46,752 bases of DNA, taken from Paucibacter sp. KBW04 (lineage in GTDB: Bacteria; Pseudomonadota; Gammaproteobacteria; Burkholderiales; Burkholderiaceae_C). The position numbers and the translations under genes are program-made. How positions within the stretch are numbered: position 1 is the first letter of the stretch; every line of letters starts with the position of its first letter. The notes under the pieces are model-generated. The model was not told where the DNA came from. It was given only the letters and a program-made list of their open reading frames with translations, and made no database searches. Where the stretch lies: contig NZ_QAJN01000005.1 of NCBI RefSeq assembly GCF_003852425.1, positions 1 to 46,752 of the forward strand, written 5' to 3'. This document shows positions 32,027 to 41,003 of this stretch, in pieces.

Positions 32027-32167
32027 TCATTTACTTTTTGGGGGATTGCTAGATTTGCTAGGTTTGAGGGACGGTGTATTCCCTGGTGTGGTTTTGTTAT
32101 CACGGCGGCGTTGATCCGGCTGCCCTGTTGATTTTGCTATCGGCTTTGGTCCTGGTTTAAGTGCCAT
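32027..32167 (-). CDS. Small basic protein, first integron cassette gene
   Basis: 46 residues from ATG 32167, which has an excellent AAGGAGAG ribosome site seven bases upstream. The product is rich in Lys, Pro and Ser (starts MALKPGPKPIAKSTGQP and ends NPPKSK) and would be disordered. Function unknown. Placement between the attI-like region and an attC makes it a typical first cassette. Overall size and lack of a known domain are common for integron cassettes. Confidence 0.6.
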   Translation of the reverse strand: MALKPGPKPIAKSTGQPDQRRRDNKTTPGNTPSLKPSKSSNPPKSK

Positions 32168-32239
32168 GAATGCTCTCCTTTGTGGTTTGAAAATTACAGT
32201 GTGCGCGTACCTTCTAACTTGGATACATGGAGACAGCAG

Positions 32240-32365
32240 TGACGCATAACTTAGCTCCCTTCCTCCATAACATGTCCGATGTGACAAGGCTGAAAGCGGC
32301 TTGAAGCTTGGCGTTGCGCGGCATATGCTGTGCAAAATAACAGTATTCAATAACAGGCAAGAACC
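32240..32365 (-). promoter_or_regulatory. attI-like integron primary recombination region
   Basis: Between the first cassette gene and intI there are repeated TAAC elements (GCATAACTT near 32245, CCATAACAT near 32267, AAATAACAG near 32337, CAATAACAGG near 32349). The order and spacing resemble the class-1 attI region read on this strand, including a GGCATA...TGCAAAATAACAGT segment near the integrase. The exact crossover point (probably AAGTTATGC, minus strand) is not certain. Confidence 0.6.
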
Positions 32366-32448
32366 TCACTCAGATTCTGAGCTGCATTTCTGGCTGAATT
32401 GCTCGGTAGCAACCCACATAGGGGCAGCTTTGTGCATTGGAGATGCAC

Positions 32449-33017
32449 ATGCGAGACCCGTCTATCGCACCAATGGGGGAAGTCAGGCGCAAGGCGCTAC
32501 GCCCCAAAGTTGTTTCAGCGACCCTACCTGCGTTGAAGGCCCCGCGACTGTTGGATCAACTTCGCGAGCGCATCCGGTTCCGGCACTACAGCCGCAGCAC
32601 CGAGGACGCCTACGTTTTCTGGGTGCGAACCTTCATTCGACATCACGGGCTACGCCATCCTCGGGACCTTGATGGTGCTGCCGTTGAATCCTTCCTGACC
32701 TGGTTGGCCAGCGAACGCCAAGTGGCACCGGCAACGCACAGGCGGGCCTTGTCAGCCCTGCTGTTCCTCTACGGCAAAGTGTTGGGTGTGCAACTACCCT
32801 GGATGTCTGAGATCGGACGCCCGCGACCGCAGCGGCGCTTGCCAGTGGTGATGTCGCGCGACGAGGTCGTCAACGTCCTGTCGAGCCTCGACCTGGAGTG
32901 GCGACTTTTCGGGCAATTGCTGTATGGCACAGGCATGCGAATCACCGAGGGCCTGCGCCTGCGTGTCAAGGACGTGGACTTCTCACATGGAGCGATCATC
33001 GTTCGCGAGGGCATCGG
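32449..33017 (+). pseudogene. intI: Integron integrase IntI, truncated
   Basis: Tyrosine recombinase of the IntI family: [50 protein letters not shown] and [16 protein letters not shown] are close to class-1 IntI. The first catalytic arginine is present in [20 protein letters not shown]. The match ends at IIVREG near 33017, where an IS66 fragment begins, so the IntI-specific insertion, the HxxR box and the tyrosine are lost. The frame runs on to 33177 in unrelated sequence. ATG 32449 is favoured by GGAG six bases upstream. The integrase cannot be active. Confidence 0.9.
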
Positions 33018-33429
33018 CGGCGCTGGTCGGCCACGAAACAGCGATCGTGGTCGAGCCTCGCTGCACGTCGATGCGGATTGGTGCCGGCTCCGCTGGCACA
33101 GCAGGCATAGGCACAGGCACGAAGCCGGCATACGTAGTCAGCGGCGCCAGCTGGGCACGTTGCGTCACCGCGGTTGACGACTGGGACATCAGCACCCAGC
33201 GGCGCAGTAGATTGGCATTGATGCCGTGGGCCATCGCCACGGCGGCCAGTGAAACTCCTGGCCGCGTGCTTGCTTGGACGACGCGGGCCTTGAATTCTTC
33301 ACTATGGGTTCGCCTCCGGCGCCCGCTCTTTGCCTGCTCCATGGTGCACACGTATCCGCTCAGTTCTTGATGGATACGAGCATCCTTGACTCAGCTCGGC
33401 GGATCAATATGACTTGGCTGAACGCTTAC
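33018..33429 (-). pseudogene. IS66-family TnpA fragment with left inverted repeat
   Basis: Minus-strand frame from 33351: THSEEFKARVVQASTRPGVS, AAVAMAHGINANLLRRWVL, then GFVPVPMP and [20 protein letters not shown], the pattern of the small IS66 accessory protein TnpA. The match stops at about 33018 where it abuts intI. GTAAGCGTTCAGCC at 33429-33416 (minus strand) is an IS66-type terminal repeat, fixing the outer end. The rest of the element (tnpB, tnpC) is gone. Confidence 0.85.
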
Positions 33430-33568
33430 AACTCTACAGCTTGGAAACGGACTTTCACCAACTGCTGCTTTAGGCTGCTTGCTGCCGTTCGAACTCGGCC
33501 CTTCCTAGGTCAGCAAAGTGCCAAAAGCAGTCGTCAGCCCTGGTCAAATGAGTTGCCGGAAAGCTGTC

Positions 33569-33628
33569 GCTCAACGCTCAGCATCAGCGGCAGCGCATAG
33601 CGCCGCCCGCTGTACGCTGTTGTTAGCC
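33569..33628 (-). repeat. Integron attC recombination site
   Basis: 60 bases, starting 11 bases after the VOC gene stop. On the minus strand it opens with GGCTAAC and closes with GTTGAGC (perfect GTTRRRY). Inside, CAGC-GTA-CAGCGG-G-CGGCGC faces GCGCTG-CCGCTGATGCTG and pairs with unpaired bulges, as in attC. Shows that the VOC/SnoaL pair was a cassette. Confidence 0.7.
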
Positions 33629-33639
33629 GACAGTTTCAA

Positions 33640-34173
33640 TTACCGCTCGTCCAACGCCGCTCTCAACGCTGAGATGTCGATTCTTCTCATCCCGAATAGA
33701 GCGATATTCATTCGCTCCGCTTTCTGCCGGTCCGGGCCTTCATCGATTTCCCAGACAAAAGACGGCACAACTTGCCACGATACCCCGAAGCAGTCCCTAA
33801 CCCAGCCACAAGGCTGCTCCTCCCCACCGTCGGAAAGTACGCCCCATAGCCTGTCAATCTGCTCCTGGGTCTCGCACGAGACATAGAACGACACGCTCTC
33901 GTGGAATTTACCGAAGTAAGCCCCGCCGTTGAAGGCCACGATCTCCTCTCCATTGAGAGTAAAGCGGATCGTTTTCACGTCACCAGCAAGACCGGGCATG
34001 ATTTCTTCAGACATCTCTGGCACCTGCCGAAGCGCCTTGATCTCCTGCTCTCCGAAGTAATTTCGTCCCAGAATCTTCGAGTTCCCAAACACAGCGTCGA
34101 AGAGATCAATGTAAGTTGCAACGGCCTCTTCGAGATTCTTGTTGAATCCCAAGCACACGGTAATCGTTTTCAT
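33640..34173 (-). CDS. VOC-family (glyoxalase-like, PhnB-type) protein
   Basis: 177 residues, PhnB / 3-demethylubiquinone methyltransferase-like VOC fold. Family features: ITVCLGFNKNLEEAVATYIDLF at the start, IRFTLNGEEIVAFNGG, FHESVSFYVSCETQEQIDRLW, and EQPCGWVRDCFGVSWQVVPS near the end. Proteins of this group bind metals or small hydrophobic ligands; the substrate is unknown. The gene lies nine bases after the SnoaL-like gene and is followed directly by an attC, so both were probably carried in one cassette. Confidence 0.85.
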   Translation of the reverse strand: MKTITVCLGFNKNLEEAVATYIDLFDAVFGNSKILGRNYFGEQEIKALRQVPEMSEEIMPGLAGDVKTIRFTLNGEEIVAFNGGAYFGKFHESVSFYVSCETQEQIDRLWGVLSDGGEEQPCGWVRDCFGVSWQVVPSFVWEIDEGPDRQKAERMNIALFGMRRIDISALRAALDER

Positions 34174-34182
34174 AGGTTGTCC

Positions 34183-34575
34183 TCACGAATTGAGTTGGTG
34201 GGGAGCTGAGTGATGCTCGTGTTCGATCTGCCATTGGCCGTTGCGCTTGGTCAAACCCAACGTCAGACGACACACCGGCTCCGAAGATCCCCCGATGCGC
34301 AGAAGCCCGGTGGCAAAGGCTACCTCGTCACTTGCGGTGATACGTAGGTCTTCGATGACGAACACCTCCTGGCTAGGTGCGCCGTAACGAAAGAAGAGTT
34401 CCCAAGTTTTTCGGTAGTCGTCGATGCCCACTGTTTGCAGTGACTCCGGGACGTCGAACATCAGCACAGACTCCGAGTGGTGGGCGAGGATGCCCTCCAT
34501 GTCGCCATTCTGAATTGCGCACTCCCAAGAGCGGATCAGGCTCTGTATGTCCTCTTTGTGCGATTTCATCCTCAT
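34183..34575 (-). CDS. SnoaL/DUF4440-like (NTF2 fold) protein
   Basis: 130 residues from ATG 34575 behind GGAGGGACTT; a longer frame to 34659 lacks a ribosome site. NTF2-like motifs: IQSLIRSWECAIQNGDMEGI, HHSESVLMFDVPESLQ, YRKTWELFF, LTLGLTKRNGQWQIEHEHHS. Such proteins are small cone-shaped dimers with varied or unknown substrates, frequent in integron cassettes. It precedes the VOC gene on the same strand, suggesting a joint function, possibly detoxification of a small molecule. Confidence 0.8.
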   Translation of the reverse strand: MRMKSHKEDIQSLIRSWECAIQNGDMEGILAHHSESVLMFDVPESLQTVGIDDYRKTWELFFRYGAPSQEVFVIEDLRITASDEVAFATGLLRIGGSSEPVCRLTLGLTKRNGQWQIEHEHHSAPHQLNS

Positions 34576-34933
34576 AAGTCCCTCCGACTTCCGGTTATTC
34601 GGCCAACAGCGCGCAGGACGCGGTGCAGGTGGACAGTGTTGGTAGTACCCATGTTTCACTCATGTTTCGTTCCCTTCAGGCGGTCAGAGGAAGGCCCTCT
34701 ACCGGTACGACGAACGGGCCGGGGTGTTTTCGACAAGGTCCGCCAGGCAGCCCCCCCCCACTCGGACGCACCTTCTCAGCGCACGCCCTTGAACGTCCGT
34801 GTCGAAAAGGCTGTTGAACTAAACCGATGACGCGGTGTTGCCCTGTCACGGGTGGCTTCGGCAATGGCCTGCCGAATCACAGCGCGCTGCCAGGTGTTTC
34901 GTTCCATGTTCCACACCAAATACACTTCTTATT
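34576..34933. other. Gap upstream of the siderophore receptor
   Basis: No supported gene. Near 34599-34643 CCAAC and GTTGG form the ends of a weak attC-like segment that could be the other boundary of the VOC/SnoaL cassette, but the core sequences deviate at two positions. A run of eight C lies near 34751. The remainder shows nothing recognisable. Confidence 0.35.
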
Positions 34934-34953
34934 GATTATGATTTCGCATTATC
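34934..34953 (+). promoter_or_regulatory. Fur box
   Basis: GATTATGATTTCGCATTATC is a good match to the Fur consensus GATAATGATAATCATTATC and is followed by ATTAAC. It lies in an AT-rich patch about 45 bases before the receptor start, so iron-replete Fur should repress the receptor and the ABC genes behind it. Confidence 0.8.
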
Positions 34954-34998
34954 ATTAACAACAATATTTCCGCACACCTCCCTTGCAAAAGTCTTTTC

Positions 34999-37107
34999 AT
35001 GCCCCCTGCTCGCTCCCCTCACCTGATTGCTCTCGCCATGGCTTCACTTGGCGTCAACAGTTCCCACGCGCAAACAGCGCAAGATGCCCCCGCGACCCTG
35101 CCTGCTGTCGAAGTGGTCGGACGCACTGCCTCTGGCGCGTACCACGCAGGCGATGCTGCCGGAGCCAAGACCGAGTTGCGCCTGCGAGAGCTACCCCAAG
35201 CGGTTCGCGTGCTGACCCGCCAGGCCATCGACGACCTGGGCGCCACTAAGCTCGACGATGTGCTGGACTACGTGGGCGGCGTCTCACGCCAGAACAACTT
35301 CGGCGGACTGTGGGACAACATTGCGGTGCGTGGCCTGGCCGGCAACGAGAACACCGGCATGGCCACGCTTTTGAACGGCTTCTCGTCCAACCGCGGCTTC
35401 AATGCGCCGCGCGACCTGGCCGGCGTCGAGCGCATCGAATTCCTCAAGGGGCCCGCTGCTGCGCTCTACGGCAGCAGCGAGCCCGGCGGCACCCTCAACA
35501 TCGTCTCCAAGCGGCCGCTGTGGAAGGCCGGCCATGCACTGGAGGTCTACGGCGGCAGCTTCGACCTCAAGCGGGCGGCACTGGACAGCACCGGCCCCTT
35601 GAGCGACACACTTGCCTACCGCCTGAACGTCGCCATTGAGGACCGCGACAGCTTCCGTGATCACATCCACGCGCGCCGTGAGGTGGTCGCCCCGGCTTTC
35701 AGCTTGAAGCTTGGCGCCGACACCATGCTGGACTACAACGGCGAGCTGCTGCGCCACCGCACGCCGCTGGACCGCGGTGTCGTGGCCACAGCGGATGGCA
35801 AGTTGGGTGTCATCCCGCGCGAGCGCTTCCTTGGTGAACCGGCAGACGGCGATGTGACGGTGGACAATCGCACCCACCAGCTCATCCTGTCCCACGACTG
35901 GAGCGACCACTGGCGCGGTCGACTGGGCCTAGCCTATCGCGAGACCGGCATCCACGGTTTCTCAACCGAGCCGACCGCGCTGCGGACCGATGGCACGCTG
36001 ACACGCCAGCGTCGCATGCGCGACTACGACTCCGACGACCTCGCGCTGCAGGCTGAGCTGCAGGGGCGCTTGCGCGCTGCCGGCGTGGTGCACGAAGTGC
36101 TGCTGGGCGCAGAGACCTTTCGCTTCGACATGGACACGGTGATGCTGCGCGTCAACCCCAGCACCGCCAGCCCCTACGCGATCAACATCTATCAGCCCGT
36201 CTACGGTCAGCCCCAGCCCACACCGGCGGCCAACACGGACACCTTGGAGCATCAACGCGGCACCGCGTTCTACGCGCAGGACGCGATCACGCTGGCGCCG
36301 CAATGGCGATTGCTGGCCGGCGTGCGCGTCGACAGCTTCCGCCAGTCGCTGCTGAACCGGCGCACCATCGTCACGACGCGGCAGGATCCTTCGGCCACGT
36401 CACCCCGCATCGGCATCAGCTGGCTGCCGACCTCGCAATGGACAGTCTATGCCAGCGCCGGCAAGTCCTTCCGTCCCAACGTCGGCACCGACTTCGGCGG
36501 CCAGGCTTTCGCACCTGAAAGCGGCCGCGCGCTGGAGCTGGGCGCCAAATGGGAGAGCATAGGCCAGCGCATGGGCCTGACCGCAGCGCTCTTCGACATC
36601 CGCAAGCGCAACGTACTGACAGCCGACCCGGTCAACACGGGTTACTCCATCGCCGCGGGCGAAGTCGGCAGCCGCGGCCTGGAGCTGGACTTCACGGGCC
36701 AGGTGAGCAGCGCGTGGCGCGTCAACGCCAGCCTCGTGTGGAATGACGTGGAGGTGCGCCGCGACACCACGCTGCCGACAGGCACCCGCCTGCTGAACGT
36801 GCCAAGGGTCAACGGGAGCCTGCTGGCGGTGTACGAAAGCTCGTTCGCCAATGGCCAGCGCTACGGTCTGGGCGGAGGCCTCACGCATGTCGGCGCGCGC
36901 ATCGGCCAGACCGCCACCTCCTTTGAGCTGCCCGCTTACACGACGGCCAAGCTGGTGGGCCACTGGCGCATCAACCCGACGCTGCGGGCTACGCTGGACG
37001 TCGACAACCTGTTCGACACCACCCACTACACCAGCTCCTACAGCCGCGTCTGGGTCACGCCGGGGGCGTCGCGCACGATGACCCTGGGCCTGCAAGCGAA
37101 GTTCTGA
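34999..37107 (+). CDS. TonB-dependent siderophore receptor
   Basis: 702 residues. A signal peptide covers about residues 1-25 (cleavage probably after NSSHAQ). A plug domain (about 50-160; LPQAVRVLTRQAIDDLGA, DVLDYVGGV, NIAVRGL, GVERIEFLKGPAAALYGSSE, GGTLNIVSKRP) leads into a beta-barrel that ends with the aromatic residue of LGLQAKF, as expected for outer-membrane insertion. No STN domain, so no sigma signalling. The family includes FhuA/FoxA-type receptors; the precise siderophore cannot be read. A Fur box lies upstream, and an ABC transporter gene follows after two bases. GC content is higher than in the flanking DNA. Confidence 0.93.
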   Translation: MPPARSPHLIALAMASLGVNSSHAQTAQDAPATLPAVEVVGRTASGAYHAGDAAGAKTELRLRELPQAVRVLTRQAIDDLGATKLDDVLDYVGGVSRQNNFGGLWDNIAVRGLAGNENTGMATLLNGFSSNRGFNAPRDLAGVERIEFLKGPAAALYGSSEPGGTLNIVSKRPLWKAGHALEVYGGSFDLKRAALDSTGPLSDTLAYRLNVAIEDRDSFRDHIHARREVVAPAFSLKLGADTMLDYNGELLRHRTPLDRGVVATADGKLGVIPRERFLGEPADGDVTVDNRTHQLILSHDWSDHWRGRLGLAYRETGIHGFSTEPTALRTDGTLTRQRRMRDYDSDDLALQAELQGRLRAAGVVHEVLLGAETFRFDMDTVMLRVNPSTASPYAINIYQPVYGQPQPTPAANTDTLEHQRGTAFYAQDAITLAPQWRLLAGVRVDSFRQSLLNRRTIVTTRQDPSATSPRIGISWLPTSQWTVYASAGKSFRPNVGTDFGGQAFAPESGRALELGAKWESIGQRMGLTAALFDIRKRNVLTADPVNTGYSIAAGEVGSRGLELDFTGQVSSAWRVNASLVWNDVEVRRDTTLPTGTRLLNVPRVNGSLLAVYESSFANGQRYGLGGGLTHVGARIGQTATSFELPAYTTAKLVGHWRINPTLRATLDVDNLFDTTHYTSSYSRVWVTPGASRTMTLGLQAKF

Positions 37108-37109
37108 TC

Positions 37110-37844
37110 ATGGCCTCCACTAACGCCCCCCTGCTGGACATCAGCGCTGCCGTCGCGGGCTATGGCAAGCGCGACGTGCTGCAAGGCCTGACCCTGCAAG
37201 TCGCACCCGGCGAAATCTATGCGCTGCTGGGTGCGAACGGCGCTGGCAAGACCACCACCATCAGCCTGCTGCTCGGCTTCGTACAGGCGCGCACAGGCCG
37301 CGTGCGTGTGGGTGGAATCGACCCGGCCGCTGACGCTGCAGGCGCCCGGCGGCAGATCGCCTACATCCCGGAAAACGTCGCGCTTTACGAGCACCTGAGC
37401 GCCCGCGAGAACCTGGCCTATCTGCTGGATCTCGCGGGCCAAGCGGCCAGCGACGCCGCCGTGCGCGAGGCGCTGACCGCCGCCGGGCTGGCAGGTGCGA
37501 CTCACGACCAGCGCGTGTCAGGCTTCTCCAAGGGCATGCGCCAGAAAGTGGTCATCGCGCTGGCCCTGGCCCGTCATGTGCCGGCCTTGCTGCTGGACGA
37601 GCCCACCTCCGGATTGGATCCGCAGGCCAGCGCCGAGTTCAGTCGCCTGCTGGGTGAGCTGCGCGCACGCGGCGTGGCGGTACTGATGGTCACGCACGAC
37701 CTGCTGGGTGCCGCCGATGTGGCTGACCGCATCGGCTTCCTGCTGGCCGGCAAGCTAGTGGAGGAAGTGACCGCAAACGGACCGGACCGCTTCGACGTGC
37801 GCGCACTGCACCGTCACTACGCAGTGGCCGAGACGGGCGCATGA
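37110..37844 (+). CDS. ABC transporter ATP-binding protein
   Basis: 244 residues with all nucleotide-binding motifs: Walker A LLGANGAGKTTT, Q-loop region AYIPENVALY, signature VSGFSKGMRQK, Walker B LLLDEPTSGLD and switch histidine MVTHD. Closest in style to NosF/CcmA-like exporter ATPases. The start lies two bases after the receptor stop, and its 3' end overlaps the first permease gene by four bases. It energises the two DUF3526 permeases that follow. Confidence 0.95.
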   Translation: MASTNAPLLDISAAVAGYGKRDVLQGLTLQVAPGEIYALLGANGAGKTTTISLLLGFVQARTGRVRVGGIDPAADAAGARRQIAYIPENVALYEHLSARENLAYLLDLAGQAASDAAVREALTAAGLAGATHDQRVSGFSKGMRQKVVIALALARHVPALLLDEPTSGLDPQASAEFSRLLGELRARGVAVLMVTHDLLGAADVADRIGFLLAGKLVEEVTANGPDRFDVRALHRHYAVAETGA

Positions 37845-39265
37845 GCATCGTACGCATTGCCCACGAGGAATGGCGGCTGATGCGCCGGGACCGAGTCGCC
37901 ATGCTCGGCCTGGCACTGCTGCTGCTGCTCGGCACCATGGCCGCCTTCACCGCCTGGGACCAGCGCCGCGCCGCCCAGTCCAACCGCCAACAGCACCAGG
38001 CGCAGGTGGATCAGGAGTTCGACGCCCAGCCAGACCGCCATCCGCACCGCATGGTGCATTACGGCCATTTCGTCTTCCGCCCGCTGAACCCGCTGGCGGC
38101 CTTCGACGCCGGCATCGATCCCTTTACCGGCCACACGCTGTTCCTTGAAGGCCATCGCCAGAACAGCGCGAACTTCGGCGATGTGCGGCAGTCATCGCTG
38201 CTGCTGCGCTTCGGGCAGCTGTCCCCGGCCTTCGTGCTGCAGGTGCTTGCCCCGCTGCTGCTGGCCTTCATCGGGCATGCCGCGGTCGCCCGCGAACGCG
38301 AGCGGGGGACCTTGCGCGTACTGATGGCGCAGGGCTTGCACCCCGGCCAGCTGGTGGCCGGTAAGCTGCTGGCCCTCGCAGCGACGGCTGGGCTGATGTT
38401 GCTGCCAGCTCTCGTGGCGTTGGCTGCCATAGCAGTGAACGACCCGGCCAGTACCCCGCTGGCGCTCGCCATCGCACTGGCCTATGCGGCCTGGTTGCTG
38501 CTGTGGACGCTGGGCGTGGTGCTGATCTCGACCTGGGCGGGGCGCAGCCGCGATGCCCTGATGGCGCTGCTGGCGGTATGGGCCGTCAGCGTGGTGCTGC
38601 TGCCGCGGCTGGCCGCCGAGCTCGCGATCGCGAAGCAACCGCTGCCCACGCGCCTGGAGACCGACATCGCGGTGGCGCGCGATCTGGCGGCGCTCGGCGA
38701 CAGCCACAACCCCGACGACCCCTACTTTGCCGAATTCCGCCGTAAGGCGCTGGCCCAATACCGCGTCTCGCGTGTCGAGGATCTGCCTGTCAACTACAAG
38801 GGGCTGGTGGGCATGGAGGGTGAGCGCCTGACCAGCGAGCTGTTCGAGCGCTACGGCCGCGAGAGCTTTGCGCGCCAGCGTGCGCAGCTCCAACATGTGG
38901 CCCTGTTCTCCTCGCTCAGCCCGCTCATCGCACTGCGCGGCGTCTCCATGGCCGCCGCGGGCACCGACCTGCCCAGCTACCGGCGCTTTCTGGAGCAGGC
39001 CGAGCAGCATCGCTACACCCTGGTCCAGTCCCTCAACCGACTCCAGGCCGAACAGCTGAGCTGGGCCTCTGACCGCAACAGCCGTGAGAGCCGGATCAGC
39101 AAGGACCACTGGCATGGGCAGGCGGCCTTCCACTTCGAGCCCGAGCCCATGGGCGAAACGCTCCAGCGCGTCTGGCCCCTAGCCGCCGTGCTGGCAGCCT
39201 GGCTGCTGGCACTGGCCGCAGCCCTGGCCTGGGCCACCCGACGTCTGCAAGGAGCGATGCGATGA
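37841..39265 (+). CDS. ABC transporter permease, DUF3526 family (first)
   Basis: 474 residues. One N-terminal helix (about 23-40), then a large extracytoplasmic domain (about 45-130) with NPLAAFDAGIDPFTG, then about four helices (QVLAPLLLAFIGHAAVARER is the typical DUF3526 junction), a second large loop, and a C-terminal helix (VLAAWLLALAAALAWATRRL). Paired with the second permease; together they form the membrane part of the transporter. The family is often found with TonB receptors, where it may move a chelate or modify export; substrate unknown. ATGA overlaps join it to both neighbours. Confidence 0.88.
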   Translation: MSIVRIAHEEWRLMRRDRVAMLGLALLLLLGTMAAFTAWDQRRAAQSNRQQHQAQVDQEFDAQPDRHPHRMVHYGHFVFRPLNPLAAFDAGIDPFTGHTLFLEGHRQNSANFGDVRQSSLLLRFGQLSPAFVLQVLAPLLLAFIGHAAVARERERGTLRVLMAQGLHPGQLVAGKLLALAATAGLMLLPALVALAAIAVNDPASTPLALAIALAYAAWLLLWTLGVVLISTWAGRSRDALMALLAVWAVSVVLLPRLAAELAIAKQPLPTRLETDIAVARDLAALGDSHNPDDPYFAEFRRKALAQYRVSRVEDLPVNYKGLVGMEGERLTSELFERYGRESFARQRAQLQHVALFSSLSPLIALRGVSMAAAGTDLPSYRRFLEQAEQHRYTLVQSLNRLQAEQLSWASDRNSRESRISKDHWHGQAAFHFEPEPMGETLQRVWPLAAVLAAWLLALAAALAWATRRLQGAMR

Positions 39266-40629
39266 GCGCGCTGCGTCACGAATGGCGGCTGCTGAGCCGC
39301 TCACGCTGGGCCATGGCGGCGTTGCTGCTGTTGTTGATCCTCTCCACCCTGGCCGTCATCAGCGGGCTGCGCGAGGTGCAGCGCCAGGAGGACACCATAG
39401 CGCGCGTTGCCAAGCTGCAGCAAGAAGAGCTGGTGCAACAGGCGTCCAAGCTGACGCGTCAAGGCGATGCGGGCGCGGTGGGCTACTACGCCTTCCTGGG
39501 CACCTGGGATGCGCCCTCGCCTGCCGCCTTCCTCGCCCTGGGCCTGCGCGATGCCACGCCCTACGTGCTGCGCGTGCGCGCGCTCGCCCTGCAATCCCAG
39601 CTGCACGAGGGGGAGAGTTACAACCCCGAGCTGGCGCTGGCGGGCCGCTTCGACCTGGCCTTCGTCACGGTCTACCTGTTGCCGCTGTTCCTGATTGCAC
39701 TGCTCTACGACCTCGTCAGCAGCGAGCGGCAGTCGGGCCGGCTGGCCACGCTGCTGGCCCTGCCCGCTGCTGGTCGAGCGTTGTGGTGGCGTCGGGCGGG
39801 TCTGCGTGCAAGCCTGGCGACTACCTGTGTGCTGCTGCCGCTTCTGGTCGGCGGCGTCGTCAGCGGCATGGCGCCGGCTGCGTTGGTTGCCGTCATAGTG
39901 GCCCTGCTGGCCTATGTCGCCTGTTGGACGGGTCTGGCCCTGGTAGTCGGCCTGCGCGGCGGCAGCTCGGTGGCAAACGCCACCGCGCTGATGGGCTGCT
40001 GGGCCGTGCTGACGCTGGTCTTGCCAACGCTCGGCAATGCCGTGCTAAGCCGTGCCGTGCCGGTGCAGCAGGGCGCGGCGCTTTTGCTGGCCCAGCGCCA
40101 GGCTGTGCATGGCGCGTGGGATGTGTCGCGGGAGGAGACGCTGGCCGGCTTCTTCCGCAGCCATCCGCAATGGCAGGACACAGCCCCTTTGTCCGCGGGC
40201 TTCCACTGGAAGTGGTACTACGCCTTCCAGCAGCTCGGCGACGAGAGCGTGGCGCCGCAGGTCGCCGCCTACCGCCAGGCCTTGCGCGCACGACAGAAGG
40301 CGACCGAGACCCTGGGCCACGCCCTGCCGGGCGTGGGTCTGCAAGCGGTGCTGCACCGCATCGCCGGCACCGACCTGCTTGCGCAACTTGCCTACCAGGA
40401 CGCCATCACGGCTTTTCACACGCAGCTGAGAGAACAGCTCTACCCCTATCTGTTCCGGGAGCGCCGATTCGAGGCGAAGGACTTTGCCCGACTGCCGAGC
40501 TTCGAGCCCAGAGTCGCGACGATCGATTTCCCATGGGTGCCGTTGAGCTCGCTGGCCCTGGTCGGCGCGCTGATCTGCGGCCTAGCGACACGCGCCGCCG
40601 GCCGCGTGGCAATTCGCGACATCACATGA
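39262..40629 (+). CDS. ABC transporter permease, DUF3526 family (second)
   Basis: 455 residues, homologous in layout to the first permease: an N-terminal helix (WAMAALLLLLILSTLAVISG), an external domain (GYYAFLGTWDAPSPAAF), several helices (LAFVTVYLLPLFLIALLYD followed by SSERQSGRLATLLALP), a second external domain and a final helix (LSSLALVGALICGLATRAAG). Last gene of the receptor-ATPase-permease-permease operon. Codon use is strongly GC-rich like the rest of the block. Confidence 0.88.
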   Translation: MSALRHEWRLLSRSRWAMAALLLLLILSTLAVISGLREVQRQEDTIARVAKLQQEELVQQASKLTRQGDAGAVGYYAFLGTWDAPSPAAFLALGLRDATPYVLRVRALALQSQLHEGESYNPELALAGRFDLAFVTVYLLPLFLIALLYDLVSSERQSGRLATLLALPAAGRALWWRRAGLRASLATTCVLLPLLVGGVVSGMAPAALVAVIVALLAYVACWTGLALVVGLRGGSSVANATALMGCWAVLTLVLPTLGNAVLSRAVPVQQGAALLLAQRQAVHGAWDVSREETLAGFFRSHPQWQDTAPLSAGFHWKWYYAFQQLGDESVAPQVAAYRQALRARQKATETLGHALPGVGLQAVLHRIAGTDLLAQLAYQDAITAFHTQLREQLYPYLFRERRFEAKDFARLPSFEPRVATIDFPWVPLSSLALVGALICGLATRAAGRVAIRDIT

Positions 40630-40714
40630 AGAAGAAGGACCTAAACAAGCCGGACCTTAAGCCACAGCAGCCTGGCCCTTAGGCACCATGAGTCTGATCG
40701 AACTGCGCAAGCCA

Positions 40715-40738
40715 AGGGTGGCCTATCGCGGCCACCCT
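40715..40738 (+). terminator. Hairpin after the ABC operon
   Basis: AGGGTGGCC and GGCCACCCT form a nine-base-pair perfect stem with a six-base loop, about 90 bases beyond the last permease stop. No T-run follows, so an intrinsic terminator is possible but not certain. The bases from here to 41003 contain no supported gene. Confidence 0.5.
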
Positions 40739-41003
40739 CCGGAGCACCAGGTGTCCGGCGTGTTCGATCCCGGTTCACCCATCGCCATCGCTGCCCAATC
40801 GCATTCGGCAGAAGGCGCGGTGGTGCAGGCACTGAGCCTCGGCCAACATCGGCAGCACGCGGCGCTCTACCGACTTCGCGGCGCAGAGCTGTCCCGCCCG
40901 ATGTGCCAGACCCGCCCACTTGCTCTCGCTCAGCCCACCGCCGCCGACATCACGACGAAAGCTCCTTTGCGCCCCTGCTCCCCATTCCATCCTGGAGGTA
41001 TAC

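Noticed and set aside
31939-33628. Repeated hairpins considered as a CRISPR array.
   Set aside because: Repeats are not identical, spacing is irregular, and the structures fit integron attC sites instead; no cas genes.
34599-34643. CCAAC...GTTGG segment as a third attC flanking the SnoaL gene.
   Set aside because: Core sequences deviate at two positions and the inner stem is poor; mentioned only as a weak candidate.
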